This document shows positions 36,187 through 44,840 of a stretch of 64,000 nucleotides of DNA, piece after piece. The stretch covers positions 124,001 to 188,000 of the forward strand of contig NZ_FOAS01000005.1 of assembly GCF_900109735.1 (NCBI RefSeq), written 5' to 3'. This stretch comes from Atopomonas hussainii. GTDB lineage: Bacteria > Pseudomonadota > Gammaproteobacteria > Pseudomonadales > Pseudomonadaceae. Under the pieces are notes generated by a model. The model saw nothing but the letters and a program-made list of their open reading frames with translations, was not told where the DNA came from and ran no database searches. Both the position numbers and the translations under genes were made by a program. Positions within the stretch are counted from its first letter, which is position 1. Each line of letters starts with the position of its first letter.

Positions 36187-37089
36187 ATGACTGAACCTGT
36201 GAGCCGCTGCGGCTATGTAGCGATTGTTGGCCGTCCGAATGTTGGCAAGTCCACCTTGCTCAACCACATTTTGGGGCAGAAATTAGCCATCACCTCGCGC
36301 AAGCCGCAAACCACACGACACAACATGCTCGGGATTAAAACCGAGAGCGATGTGCAGGCCATTTATGTCGACACGCCGGGCTTGCATAAAGACAACGAAA
36401 AAGCGCTCAACCGCTTTATGAACAAGAGCGCCTCCACCGCGCTACGCGATGTGGATGTGGTGGTGTTTGTGGTCGACCGCCTGCGCTGGACGGACGAAGA
36501 CCAGATGGTGCTGGAGAAAGTTCAGCACGTGCGCTGCCCGGTGATTTTGGCGGTGAACAAGGTTGACAAGATCGACGACAAGCAAACCCTGTTGCCGCAC
36601 CTACAGTGGCTCACCGAGCAGTTGCCAGAGGCTGAAGTGATCCCAATTTCTGCCCAGCAGGGCCATAACCTGGATGGCCTTGAAGCGCTGGTAGGCGAAC
36701 GCCTGCCGGAAAGCGTGCACTTCTTCCCGGAAGATCAAATCACCGACCGCAGCTCGCGTTTTTTAGCCGCTGAACTGGTACGTGAGAAGGTTATGCGTCA
36801 ACTCGGTGCTGAAGTGCCGTATCAAGTGGCGGTGGAGATTGAAGAGTTCAAGCTCGACGGTCGCCTGCTGCATGTGCATGCCTTGATCATGGTTGAGCGT
36901 GATGGGCAAAAGCGCATCATCATCGGCGATAAAGGCGAGCGTATTAAGCGCATCGGCACCGAAGCGCGCATCGATATGGAAAAGCTCTTCGAGCGCAAAG
37001 TCATGCTTAACCTGTGGGTTAAGGTGAAAGGCGGCTGGTCGGATGACGAGCGGGCGTTACGCTCCCTCGGTTACAGCGACGACATCTAA
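36187..37089 (+). CDS. era: GTPase Era
   Basis: Era is a GTPase that binds the 3' end of 16S rRNA and assists 30S maturation. The 300-residue protein has [10 protein letters not shown] (G1), TTRH (G2), DTPGLH (G3) and NKVDK (G4), followed by a KH domain with the RNA-binding [15 protein letters not shown]. It belongs to the lepA-lepB-rnc-era-recO-pdxJ operon. A ~142-bp repeat element begins directly after its TAA stop and separates it from recO. Confidence 0.97.
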   Translation: MTEPVSRCGYVAIVGRPNVGKSTLLNHILGQKLAITSRKPQTTRHNMLGIKTESDVQAIYVDTPGLHKDNEKALNRFMNKSASTALRDVDVVVFVVDRLRWTDEDQMVLEKVQHVRCPVILAVNKVDKIDDKQTLLPHLQWLTEQLPEAEVIPISAQQGHNLDGLEALVGERLPESVHFFPEDQITDRSSRFLAAELVREKVMRQLGAEVPYQVAVEIEEFKLDGRLLHVHALIMVERDGQKRIIIGDKGERIKRIGTEARIDMEKLFERKVMLNLWVKVKGGWSDDERALRSLGYSDDI

Positions 37090-37231
37090 GGGAACGCCAG
37101 ATTCAATGGCTGCACACCTCCATCACAGCGTTGCGCGGTGCTCACAAGCGCGCCTACCACGTGGTATGTCTTGCCTGTTGCGCGCCGGGCGCCTTGTGCT
37201 GGTGGCGTTCGCCGATTTAATCCGTGTTCCC
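37090..37231. repeat. Dispersed TIR element, copy B
   Basis: This ~142-bp element starts on the base after the era stop (TAA, 37087-37089) and ends 16 bp before recO. Its ends form an imperfect inverted repeat (GGGAACGCCAGATTCAAT at the left; GGGAACACGGATTAAATC read inward from the right). The centre contains the perfect palindrome TACCACGTGGTA (37155-37166). In reverse complement it aligns along its length with copies A and D. It splits two genes that are normally close in pseudomonads. Confidence 0.82.
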
Positions 37232-37246
37232 TTAAGCCGTTAGTCG

Positions 37247-37933
37247 ATGAGCGGGCTGCTAAGCGCTTACGTGCTGCACGCGCGGCCCTATCGCGAAAGC
37301 AGTGCGCTGGTGGATGTGTTCAGCGCGCAAGGCCGCAGCCGTGCCGTGTTGCGCGGCGCGCGCAGCAAGCGCGGCTCGCAGGCGCGGCCTTTCCAGCTGC
37401 TGGAGATGGAGCTTAAAGGCGCTGGTGAGCTGAAGACCTTAAGTCGCGTTGAGAGCAGCGCACCACCGCACTTTCTGCACGGTGATTTTCTGTTTAGCGG
37501 TTTGTACCTCAACGAGCTGCTGATGCGCTTGCTACCGCAAGACGAGGCACACCCCGATCTGTTCGAGCATTACCAACTCACGCTGGCCGCCTTGGCCTGT
37601 GGCGAGAGCTTAGAGCCCTTGCTGCGCGGTTTTGAGTGGCGATTATTGGATGAGCTGGGCTATGGTTTTGCCCTAGATAGCGATTGCCATGGCCAGCCGA
37701 TTAACCCGCAGGGCTTCTATCGTTTGCTGGTCGATAGCGGCCTTGAGGCGGTGAGCGATGCTTTCGCCCCGGGTTTATTTGCCGGCGGTGAATTGCTCGG
37801 GTTAAGCCGCGCCGACTGGCAAGCCTCCGGCGTTTTACTCACGGCTAAACGCTTGATGCGTCAGGCCTTGGCACCGCATTTAGGTTCGCGGCCCTTGTTG
37901 AGCCGCGAACTGTTTCGATCACGTAAGGAGTAA
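37247..37933 (+). CDS. recO: DNA repair protein RecO
   Basis: RecO works with RecR to load RecA on SSB-coated single strands in gap repair. The 228-residue protein has the N-terminal OB fold ([36 protein letters not shown]) and a helical C-terminal domain. The zinc-finger cysteines of some RecO proteins are reduced here, as is usual in this group. The ATG at 37247 is the only possible start, since an in-frame TAG lies two codons upstream. No clear Shine-Dalgarno precedes it; that region is the edge of the repeat element. Confidence 0.93.
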   Translation: MSGLLSAYVLHARPYRESSALVDVFSAQGRSRAVLRGARSKRGSQARPFQLLEMELKGAGELKTLSRVESSAPPHFLHGDFLFSGLYLNELLMRLLPQDEAHPDLFEHYQLTLAALACGESLEPLLRGFEWRLLDELGYGFALDSDCHGQPINPQGFYRLLVDSGLEAVSDAFAPGLFAGGELLGLSRADWQASGVLLTAKRLMRQALAPHLGSRPLLSRELFRSRKE

Positions 37934-37936
37934 CCC

Positions 37937-38692
37937 ATGAACCCCACGCAGCGCGTTTTGCTTGGCGTAAACATCGACCACGTGGCGACCCTGCGCCAAG
38001 CGCGTGGCACGCGTTATCCCGATCCAGTTAAAGCCGCCTTGGATGCCGAAGAAGCCGGTGCCGACGGCATTACCCTGCACCTGCGTGAAGACCGTCGGCA
38101 TATCCAAGAACGCGATGTGGAAGTCATGCGCCAAGTGCTGCAAACCCGTATGAACCTTGAGCTGGCGGTAACTGATGAGATGCTCGCGTTTGCCGAGCGG
38201 ATTGCCCCAGAGCATGTGTGCTTAGTGCCAGAGCGCCGTGAAGAAGTGACTACCGAAGGTGGCTTGGATGTCGCCGGTCAAGAGGAGCGCATTCGTGCGG
38301 CGGTAGAGCGCTTGGCGAAAGCGGGTAGCGAGGTGTCGTTGTTTATTGATGCCGACCCTGCGCAAATCGAAGCGGCCGCCCGTGTCGGTGCGCCAGTGAT
38401 TGAGCTGCATACCGGTGCTTATGCCGAGGCTGAAACCGAGGTCGAACAGCTGGCCGAGCTGGCCCGCATTCGCGCCGGTGTTGAACTGGCGGTGAAGCGT
38501 GGCTTAGTGGTTAACGCCGGTCACGGTTTGCACTACCACAATGTTGATCCGCTGGCAGCCATGCCGGGGATTAACGAACTGAACATCGGCCACGCCATTG
38601 TCGCGCACGCGGTGTTTGTCGGCTTTAAGCAAGCGGTGCGCGAGATGCGCGAGCTGATTGCTCAGGCGCAGCGCGCGCAGCCAAGCCATTAA
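37937..38692 (+). CDS. pdxJ: Pyridoxine 5'-phosphate synthase
   Basis: PdxJ condenses 1-deoxyxylulose 5-phosphate with 3-amino-2-oxopropyl phosphate to form pyridoxine 5'-phosphate. The 251-residue TIM-barrel protein has the typical start [24 protein letters not shown], the active-site segment [16 protein letters not shown], and the C-terminal GHGLHYHNV and [20 protein letters not shown] precedes the ATG. It ends the rnc-era-recO-pdxJ cluster and converges with cmoB. Confidence 0.97.
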   Translation: MNPTQRVLLGVNIDHVATLRQARGTRYPDPVKAALDAEEAGADGITLHLREDRRHIQERDVEVMRQVLQTRMNLELAVTDEMLAFAERIAPEHVCLVPERREEVTTEGGLDVAGQEERIRAAVERLAKAGSEVSLFIDADPAQIEAAARVGAPVIELHTGAYAEAETEVEQLAELARIRAGVELAVKRGLVVNAGHGLHYHNVDPLAAMPGINELNIGHAIVAHAVFVGFKQAVREMRELIAQAQRAQPSH

Positions 38693-38731
38693 ACCCGTCA
38701 TTAAGCCGGCCTTTAATCCAGCCATTCAGTC

Positions 38732-39691
38732 TTAGGGCTTGCGTGCCACCAGCGTGGCACGCAGCGGTGCTGGGTAGCCTTCGCAGGTTTTGCTCGGGTC
38801 GTTCGGATCGAGAAAGTCGGGCAGCGACTGAAAGCTCATCCACTCAGTGCTGCGTTGCTCGTCGGTGCTGGTGGGGGTGACATCCACGCAGCGCACATCA
38901 GTAAAGCCGGCGCGGCGCAGCCACAGTTCTAGCGCCGGCACCGAGGGTAAAAACCACACGTTGCGCATCTGCGCGTAGCGGTCTTCGGGCACCAGCACTT
39001 GCTGCGCATCGCCCTCAACCACCAAGGTTTCCAGCACCAATTCGCCGCCGCTGAGCAGGGTGTCTTTGAGTTGAATCAGATGATCAATCGGCGAGCGGCG
39101 GTGATACAGCACGCCCATCGAGAAGGTCATGTCAAAGCCTTCGAGCTTTTCCGGTAACTCTTCCAGCGTGAACGGCAGCTGCCATGCCGGTAGGTGCGGC
39201 AGAAAGCGCTGCACAGCATTGAACTGGCAGAGAAACAGCCAGTTCGGGTCCACGCCGATGGCGCTGCGCGCACCGGCGCCGAGCATACGCCACAGGTAAT
39301 AACCATTGCCCGAGCCGACATCCAGCACGCGCTTGCCGTTAAGGTTTAGGTGCGGGGCGATGCGGTTCCACTTCCAGTCCGAGCGCCATTCGGTATCCAC
39401 ATGCACATCAAACAGATGAAACGGGCCTTTGCGCCACGGCTTAAGCCCTAGCAGCGCCTGCTCAAGGGCTTGCTGCTGGGCGCTGTCTAACGCGGCGGAT
39501 AAGCGCAGCTCGCTGGCTAGCTCAATCTGTTCTGGGGTTAGCGCCGGTAAGGCATCCAGTGCTGTTTGCCAGCGCTGCAGGTCGCCGTGGCCTTTATCCA
39601 GCTTCTCTTGCAGTTGCGCGGACAGGCTGGTGGTCCAGTCTTTGAGTTGGGTTTGCGCCAAGTGCGCCAGTAACGAGTCCAGCGCGATCAT
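38732..39691 (-). CDS. cmoB: tRNA U34 carboxymethyltransferase CmoB
   Basis: CmoB transfers the carboxymethyl group from carboxy-SAM to 5-hydroxyuridine at the wobble position of tRNAs, making cmo5U. The 319-residue protein has a helical N-terminal domain and a class I methyltransferase domain with [15 protein letters not shown] and [10 protein letters not shown]. The ATG at 39691 overlaps the cmoA stop as ATGA and matches the family's usual length; a longer frame adds 14 residues lying inside cmoA. Confidence 0.94.
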   Translation of the reverse strand: MIALDSLLAHLAQTQLKDWTTSLSAQLQEKLDKGHGDLQRWQTALDALPALTPEQIELASELRLSAALDSAQQQALEQALLGLKPWRKGPFHLFDVHVDTEWRSDWKWNRIAPHLNLNGKRVLDVGSGNGYYLWRMLGAGARSAIGVDPNWLFLCQFNAVQRFLPHLPAWQLPFTLEELPEKLEGFDMTFSMGVLYHRRSPIDHLIQLKDTLLSGGELVLETLVVEGDAQQVLVPEDRYAQMRNVWFLPSVPALELWLRRAGFTDVRCVDVTPTSTDEQRSTEWMSFQSLPDFLDPNDPSKTCEGYPAPLRATLVARKP

Positions 39692-40428
39692 GGCAGGGCC
39701 ACCAGGGAGGCAAAGTTTAAGCACTGAAACCACACCACCACTTGGCTAAAGCCGGCTTTTAGTAAGCGCTTGCGGTGTTCTTCTAGGGTGTCCGGCAGCA
39801 GGACTTTTTCTAGCGCATTACGCTTTTGCGCAATTTCCAGCTCGCTATAGCCGTTGGCGCGTTTAAAGGCGATATGCAGATCGGTCAGCAGATGTTGCTC
39901 GGCCTCATCGCTAAAGCGCAGTTTTTCCGAGAGCAGCAGCGCGCCGCCGGGTACTAAGGCTTGGCGAATGCGGCTGAGCAGGTCTAGGCGCTGCTCGGGG
40001 GCAATAAACTGCAAGGTGAAGTTAAGTGCCACCACCGAAGCGGGTTGGAAAGCCAGCTGGGTGATGTCGGCTTCCAGCACCTCAATCGGCAGCAGTTCTT
40101 GGAACAGGCTGTCTTGCTGGCTCATGTATTGGCGGCAGCGCTCGATCATCGCCGGCGAGTTATCCACCGCCAGCACACGGCAGTTGTCTTGCTTCACGTG
40201 GCGGCGCAGGGCTTGGCTGCTGGCGCCGAGCGAGCAGCCCAAGTCATACAGCACGCTGTTGGGCTGGGCGAATTGGTTGGCCAGCACGCCGAGGTTTTCC
40301 ACGATGGCGGGGTAGCCGGGCACCGAGCGTTTGATCATGTCGGGGAACACCCGCACTACGTCCTCGTTAAACACGAAGTCGCGCATTGGGTGGTCGGGCT
40401 GGCTGAACAGGCGGTCGGATTCGCTCAC
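39688..40428 (-). CDS. cmoA: Carboxy-SAM synthase CmoA
   Basis: CmoA makes carboxy-S-adenosylmethionine from SAM and prephenate for CmoB. The ~246-residue protein has the typical start [10 protein letters not shown]...[21 protein letters not shown] and the SAM-binding motif [16 protein letters not shown] chose the GTG at 40428, because the E. coli protein starts at the equivalent MSHRDTLF and a GAG lies 7 nt upstream. A TTG 15 nt earlier has no ribosome-binding site. It is divergent from oprH. Confidence 0.93.
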   Translation of the reverse strand: MSESDRLFSQPDHPMRDFVFNEDVVRVFPDMIKRSVPGYPAIVENLGVLANQFAQPNSVLYDLGCSLGASSQALRRHVKQDNCRVLAVDNSPAMIERCRQYMSQQDSLFQELLPIEVLEADITQLAFQPASVVALNFTLQFIAPEQRLDLLSRIRQALVPGGALLLSEKLRFSDEAEQHLLTDLHIAFKRANGYSELEIAQKRNALEKVLLPDTLEEHRKRLLKAGFSQVVVWFQCLNFASLVALP

Positions 40429-40560
40429 GGGATTACTCGGCAAACAACAAAGCCGGCGATTTTAGCCCAGCGGCCGCACAGGCCCAAGGCTAGGTGTCGA
40501 TTTCAGCGGGTGAGGAGCAGCCCTTTGAGCTGCGTTTCCGCTAAGTGGCGATCTGCGATT

Positions 40561-40617
40561 CGTTCAGTAATGGTTCAGCTTCGGTTTGGCGGGCGTTCAG
40601 CGAGCGCTGGGTACTCT
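40561..40617 (+). promoter_or_regulatory. Four phased PhoP half-sites and -10 element upstream of oprH
   Basis: Hexamers related to the PhoP half-site (T/G)GTTTA start every 11 bp: CGTTCA at 40561, GGTTCA at 40572, GGTTTG at 40583 and CGTTCA at 40594. The last ends 12 bp before TACTCT (40612-40617), a plausible -10 element. That is the spacing of PhoP-activated promoters where the box replaces the -35. oprH starts 45 bp further on. Confidence 0.65.
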
Positions 40618-40661
40618 GGTTGCGTGTTCAAGATCACTGGCAACTTAACGAGGAATACACC

Positions 40662-41261
40662 ATGCGACTGATCAAACTGACTGTACTGGCTGCTTCTATG
40701 GGTGTTGCGGGTATGGCCGCCGCGGCGGACAACTTTGCTGGCGTGACCTGGGGTGAGAGCACCTCCAACTACGACAGCTCCAAGCGTCTGCAACAGCAAA
40801 TGCCCGGCGCGAAAATGGATGACGTGATTAAAAACAGCGGCACTTGGGGCGTGCGCGCCGGCCGCGACAATGGTCATGATCGTGTTTACCTGACTTACGA
40901 GCAGGTGTCGGATGACTACCACAGCACCGTTAAGCTGCGTCAGGAAAACTTGCTGGGTAGCTACGACCGCACCTTTAGCGTGACCGATTCGGCGCGCCTG
41001 TACGCCGGTGTCACTGGCGGTATGACGAAGGTGTCGCAAGAGTCCAAGGGCTACAGCCGCGATACTGGCTACGGCTACGCTATCGGCGCGCAGGTCGGTG
41101 GTTTGTTAGCGCTGACTCAAGCGGTTGAGCTGGAAGCGGGCTTCCGCTACCTCAAGCACAACGCCGATGTGGACTTCAAAGAGCGTGGCGTAGGCCGCAC
41201 CGGCAATGCCGAGCTATCGAGCAGCAAGCAGTCGTTCCTCGGCGTGAATGTGAAATTCTAA
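40662..41261 (+). CDS. oprH: Outer-membrane protein OprH
   Basis: OprH is a small eight-stranded beta-barrel that binds lipopolysaccharide and stabilises the outer membrane at low Mg2+, contributing to polymyxin and EDTA tolerance. The 199-residue precursor has a signal peptide cut near Ala-Ala-Ala-Ala21, followed by ADNFAGVTWGES. Segments such as GTWGVRAG and LRQENLLGSYD match P. aeruginosa OprH as I remember it, and the protein ends in Phe like other barrel proteins. CGAGGA precedes the ATG at 40662. It is followed by phoP and phoQ, the oprH-phoP-phoQ order of P. aeruginosa. Confidence 0.92.
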   Translation: MRLIKLTVLAASMGVAGMAAAADNFAGVTWGESTSNYDSSKRLQQQMPGAKMDDVIKNSGTWGVRAGRDNGHDRVYLTYEQVSDDYHSTVKLRQENLLGSYDRTFSVTDSARLYAGVTGGMTKVSQESKGYSRDTGYGYAIGAQVGGLLALTQAVELEAGFRYLKHNADVDFKERGVGRTGNAELSSSKQSFLGVNVKF

Positions 41262-41326
41262 CGGGCTTGGCTGTTAAACTCTCTGGCGCTGGGTCTGCCT
41301 AGCGTCAGAGGCTTTAAGGAGGGGAT

Positions 41327-42004
41327 ATGCAGATTCTGCTGGTCGAAGACAACACGCTGCTTAGCCACCACCTGCAAGAGCGTTTAAGCGCGTGTGATCA
41401 TCACGTTAGCCTGGCTGCCGATGGCAAAGAAGGCCTGTACATGGCCCGCGAGTTTCCCTGCGATGTGGCTATCATCGATTTAGGCTTGCCGAGCATGGAT
41501 GGCTTTGAGGTGATTCGGCAGGTTCGCCAGTCCGGTGCCACTTTTCCCATCTTAGTGCTCACCGCGCGTGGTAACTGGCAAGACAAGGTCGAAGCCTTGC
41601 AGCTGGGCGCCGATGATTACGTGGTTAAGCCCTTTCAGTTTGAAGAGTTAGAGGCGCGTCTCAACGTGCTGTTGCGCCGCTCTACCGGTTTTGTGAAAAG
41701 CCGTATTGAAGGCGGCCCGTTCGTGGTGGATACCCATCGCAAGCAAGCCTTCGTCGGCGAACAGGTGCTCAACCTCACCGCTTACGAATACAAAATTCTC
41801 GAATACCTGATGACACATCACCAGCAGGTGATTAGCAAAGAGCGCCTACTCAGTTATTTGTACGGCGATAACGACGAGCGTGAAGCCAACGTGGTGGAAG
41901 TGCTCACCGGTCGTCTACGCCGCAAGCTTGATAGCGCCGCCGGGGTTAACCCGATTGATACCGTGCGCGGCCAAGGTTATTTGTTCAACGTGGCGTGCCA
42001 TTGA
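41327..42004 (+). CDS. phoP: Response regulator PhoP
   Basis: PhoP is an OmpR-family regulator controlling lipid A modification, Mg2+ transport and antimicrobial peptide resistance. The 225-residue protein has a receiver domain (acidic residues in LLVEDN, phosphoacceptor Asp51 in AIIDLGLPSMDG, Lys in VVKPFQFEE) and a winged-helix DNA-binding domain (~125-222, LNLTAYEYKILEYLMTHHQQVISKERLLSYLY). AAGGAGG precedes the ATG. It follows oprH by 65 bp and overlaps phoQ by one base (TGATG). Confidence 0.95.
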   Translation: MQILLVEDNTLLSHHLQERLSACDHHVSLAADGKEGLYMAREFPCDVAIIDLGLPSMDGFEVIRQVRQSGATFPILVLTARGNWQDKVEALQLGADDYVVKPFQFEELEARLNVLLRRSTGFVKSRIEGGPFVVDTHRKQAFVGEQVLNLTAYEYKILEYLMTHHQQVISKERLLSYLYGDNDEREANVVEVLTGRLRRKLDSAAGVNPIDTVRGQGYLFNVACH

Positions 42005-43344
42005 TGGCGATGGGCTCGTTTCGTAAGCGTTTGCTATTGGTGGCCAGCCTTGTGCTGGTGCTGTTTGTTTGGCCGTTTTACTGGGCCTTGTTAGAGGCCT
42101 ATGAAGGGGTTGCCGAAGACGGCATTCGCCAGCGTTTAGCCGCCGATGTGCAAGTGGTGCTGGCCTCGGCGGATCGCGGCGACGGGCATTACTACCAACC
42201 GCGCGACTTGCCCAATGCGCGCTTTGCGCAGCTTGAAACGGAAGTGTTAGGGCAGGTGTATGGCCGCAGTGGGCAGCTCTTGTGGCAAACCCCGAAGGCC
42301 ACCGCCTTGGGGCTTAGCTACACGCCCGAATATCATCCCGAAGAAGCGCTGTTTTTACGTCGTGGCGATTACTTTTTGTACGATCAAGACTTAGTGCATG
42401 GTGCTGCCAAGGTCAGCATAGTGACGTGGAAATCAGCGGCAGAATTCGACCGACAACGGCAAGCGTTTAAGCGGCAACTAAAGCTATGGCTGCTCAGTTC
42501 GCTGTGTGTCTTGATCGCTTTGCTGTGGCTGGGTTTGCACTGGGGCTTACAGCCTTTGGCTGTGCTGCGCAGGCAGTTGACAGAGCTGCAGCAAGGCCAG
42601 CGCGACACCTTGGATGACCGTGTGCCAGATGAGGTGCGTGCCCTGACCCAAGGGCTTAACCAAATGCTCAGTGCCGAACGCCAACAGCGCGAACGCTACC
42701 GCACTACCTTGGCGGATTTGGCGCACAGCCTGAAAACACCGCTAGCGGTGCTTGATCAAGTACGCCATGCCTTGGCGCTGCGCAGCGATTGCCAGCGCGA
42801 ACTGGCCGTGCTGGACGAGCAAGTGCAGCGCATGAACCAGCAGATCAGCTATCAGCTGCAAAGGGCGGTCAGTCAACGTTCGCCGCTCGATCGCAGTCAG
42901 CACCCGCTGTTGCCGGTGCTGAACAAACTGCAAGCCAGTCTCGATAAGGTCTACCGCGATAAACAAGTGCAGTTTATGCAGCAACTTCCCGCTGATTTTG
43001 CCTTGGGCTTAAGCGAGGGCGATGCGCTGGAGGTGTTCGGCAATCTGCTGGATAACGCCTATCGCCTGTGTGTGCGGCAGGTGCGTATTCAGTGCGTGCA
43101 GCAGGGCAACAGCTGGCAAGTGTGGGTGGAGGATGACGGCGCCGGCGTGCCGCAAGCGCTGCGCGAATCCATTCTACGCCGTGGCGTGCGTGCCGATGAG
43201 CAGCACCCGGGGCAGGGTATTGGCCTTGCCGTGGTGGTGGATATTCTCGACAGCTACGGCTTGGGCTTAAGTGTGGGGGAGTCCAGCTTAGGCGGCGCCT
43301 GCTTTAGGCTGGCGCCGTTAGAAGCTGCGAGTGCGGTCGATTAA
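42004..43344 (+). CDS. phoQ: Sensor histidine kinase PhoQ
   Basis: PhoQ senses low divalent cations, acid and cationic peptides through a periplasmic domain and phosphorylates PhoP. The 446-residue protein has membrane helices at ~8-30 and ~161-182 enclosing a ~130-residue periplasmic PhoQ-type sensor, a HAMP linker, the phosphoacceptor His241 in DLAHSLKTPLA, and an ATPase domain with NLLDNAYRLC and DDGAGVP...GQGIGLAVV. The ATG at 42004 overlaps the phoP stop. Its stop overlaps the convergent lipoprotein gene by 4 nt. Confidence 0.94.
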   Translation: MAMGSFRKRLLLVASLVLVLFVWPFYWALLEAYEGVAEDGIRQRLAADVQVVLASADRGDGHYYQPRDLPNARFAQLETEVLGQVYGRSGQLLWQTPKATALGLSYTPEYHPEEALFLRRGDYFLYDQDLVHGAAKVSIVTWKSAAEFDRQRQAFKRQLKLWLLSSLCVLIALLWLGLHWGLQPLAVLRRQLTELQQGQRDTLDDRVPDEVRALTQGLNQMLSAERQQRERYRTTLADLAHSLKTPLAVLDQVRHALALRSDCQRELAVLDEQVQRMNQQISYQLQRAVSQRSPLDRSQHPLLPVLNKLQASLDKVYRDKQVQFMQQLPADFALGLSEGDALEVFGNLLDNAYRLCVRQVRIQCVQQGNSWQVWVEDDGAGVPQALRESILRRGVRADEQHPGQGIGLAVVVDILDSYGLGLSVGESSLGGACFRLAPLEAASAVD

Positions 43345-43910
43345 AGCTGGTCCTCAATAAAATCCCCCGCATCCTGCAGCGGCCCGAGCGGGTGCTTTTT
43401 CGACTCAAAACGACGAATGTTTGGCTCGCCATTGCTCATCTTGTGCACCAGCACATCATCTACCAGCACAAACACGGCATTAAAGCTCCAGCCATTAATT
43501 TGCCGGCGCTTGCGGAAGTTGAGTAGGTCGGCCCAAAAACTACCCACACGTTCTTTTTCCAGCTTACTAAAGCCGAAGGCAAAGCCGGTGCAGCGGTCTT
43601 TGGCTTGTAAGCATTGCAGCATGCCATCGGGCAGGTATTCGATCGGTACATTGGGCTGCACAAACATCAGGCGCAAATCGATAAACGACAGCATGCGCCC
43701 ATTGCCGGCCTTTAGGGGGTCGAAACCTAATTTCAGTAAATCGCTGCGGCGGGTTTGCTGCACTTTGGCTTGCGCAAAACGATTTACCGCATCGTTATAG
43801 GTATCAAAGGGGGAGAGCTGCTCTTCTTTCGAACTCGGCAGCCACGTGCTGCAACTACTCACGCTGAGCGCGCACAAAAATACCGTTAGCCATCGCCATG
43901 CATAGCGCAT
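43341..43910 (-). CDS. Predicted lipoprotein of unknown function
   Basis: This 189-residue protein begins with a lipoprotein signal (WLTVFLCALSVSSC, lipobox VSSC), so the mature protein would be lipidated at Cys~20; the next residues are Ser-Thr, not Asp, so an outer-membrane location is likely. The rest is soluble, with two cysteines in LQCLQAKDRC. I do not recognise a domain. AAGGAG precedes the ATG at 43910. It is transcribed toward phoQ, and its position next to the PhoPQ envelope-stress genes may be coincidental. Confidence 0.75.
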   Translation of the reverse strand: MRYAWRWLTVFLCALSVSSCSTWLPSSKEEQLSPFDTYNDAVNRFAQAKVQQTRRSDLLKLGFDPLKAGNGRMLSFIDLRLMFVQPNVPIEYLPDGMLQCLQAKDRCTGFAFGFSKLEKERVGSFWADLLNFRKRRQINGWSFNAVFVLVDDVLVHKMSNGEPNIRRFESKKHPLGPLQDAGDFIEDQL

Positions 43911-44081
43911 GTTCCACTCCTTATTATTTTTTTCGGGCCTGCTATGCATATAGACGGTTTTTGCGCAGTTTTCCGCGCCGAGGGCCAATCGGCAAAGCCA
44001 TACACAACCACGACAGTCGACAGGCTAATGGCATGACTGTTCAGTCAGGCTGGGTTACAGTGCGGCAAAAAAGAGGTCGCC

Positions 44082-44840
44082 ATGTTTACCGCTCGCCTAT
44101 TGCCACTGTCTGCTCAAGCCCACACGCATGCCCACAGTCATCACCAGTTGGTGTTGGGCGTGAAGGGGTGTGCGGAGTTTGAGTTGGCTGGGCGCGGTGG
44201 CGCAGTGAGCGCGCAACATGCTTGCTTAGTGCCGGGCTCGGTGGCGCATGCCTTTGCCGGCCAGGGCGATAACCGCATGCTGATTTTGGATGGCGAAGCC
44301 GATACCGGCGCTGAGGCCCATGCGGCCGACCGGCACATGCTTACCCAGCTGTTCGAGCAGCCGCGTTTTGCCACCTTGGATGCGGACTTTATTAGCCTTA
44401 AACACTACGCCGTGGCCGAGCTACAGCGCTTTGGCCACGACGCCCACTTGGCCCGCGCCCTAGGCAGCATGCTGCTGCGTGCCTTGCATGTGCGCTTATT
44501 CGCCGAGCCTGTGGCCACCCAGAACGGGCGCTTTGATGTGGCAGCGCTGCAAAGCTATGTACGCAGCCAGTTGCGCAGGCGCATTAGCGTGGCCGAGCTA
44601 GCCGCACAGGTGCACATGAGCCCCGCGCATTTCAGCGCCTGCTTTAAACAGGCCACCGGGCAAACGCCCTATCAGTTTGTGCTGCGCGAACGCTTAGCCG
44701 AGGCGCAGCGCTTATTGCGCGAGAGCAGTGCGTCGCTCACCGCGATTGCCGAAGCTTGCGGCTTTGCCAATCAAGCGGCGTTAAGCCATGCGATGCGCCG
44801 TTATTTGGGGTTGTCGCCAAAGCATTGGCGTAGCTCTTAA
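44082..44840 (+). CDS. AraC-family transcriptional regulator with cupin sensor
   Basis: The 252-residue protein has a His-rich N-terminal cupin (AHTHAHSHHQLVLGV, then CLVPGSVAHAFAG), the type that can bind a metal or small ligand, and a C-terminal AraC domain (~150-250) with LAAQVHMSPAHFSACFKQATG and LTAIAEACGFANQAALSHAMRRYLG. No target gene is obvious; upstream is the lipoprotein gene in opposite orientation. AGAGG precedes the ATG. The last 4 nt overlap the end of the LysR gene. Confidence 0.85.
   Translation: MFTARLLPLSAQAHTHAHSHHQLVLGVKGCAEFELAGRGGAVSAQHACLVPGSVAHAFAGQGDNRMLILDGEADTGAEAHAADRHMLTQLFEQPRFATLDADFISLKHYAVAELQRFGHDAHLARALGSMLLRALHVRLFAEPVATQNGRFDVAALQSYVRSQLRRRISVAELAAQVHMSPAHFSACFKQATGQTPYQFVLRERLAEAQRLLRESSASLTAIAEACGFANQAALSHAMRRYLGLSPKHWRSS

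Noticed and set aside
37043-37243. 66-residue open frame over era's end and copy B
   Set aside because: It runs mostly through the repeat element. Copies A and D contain near-identical frames on other strands, so it reflects the repeat, not a gene.
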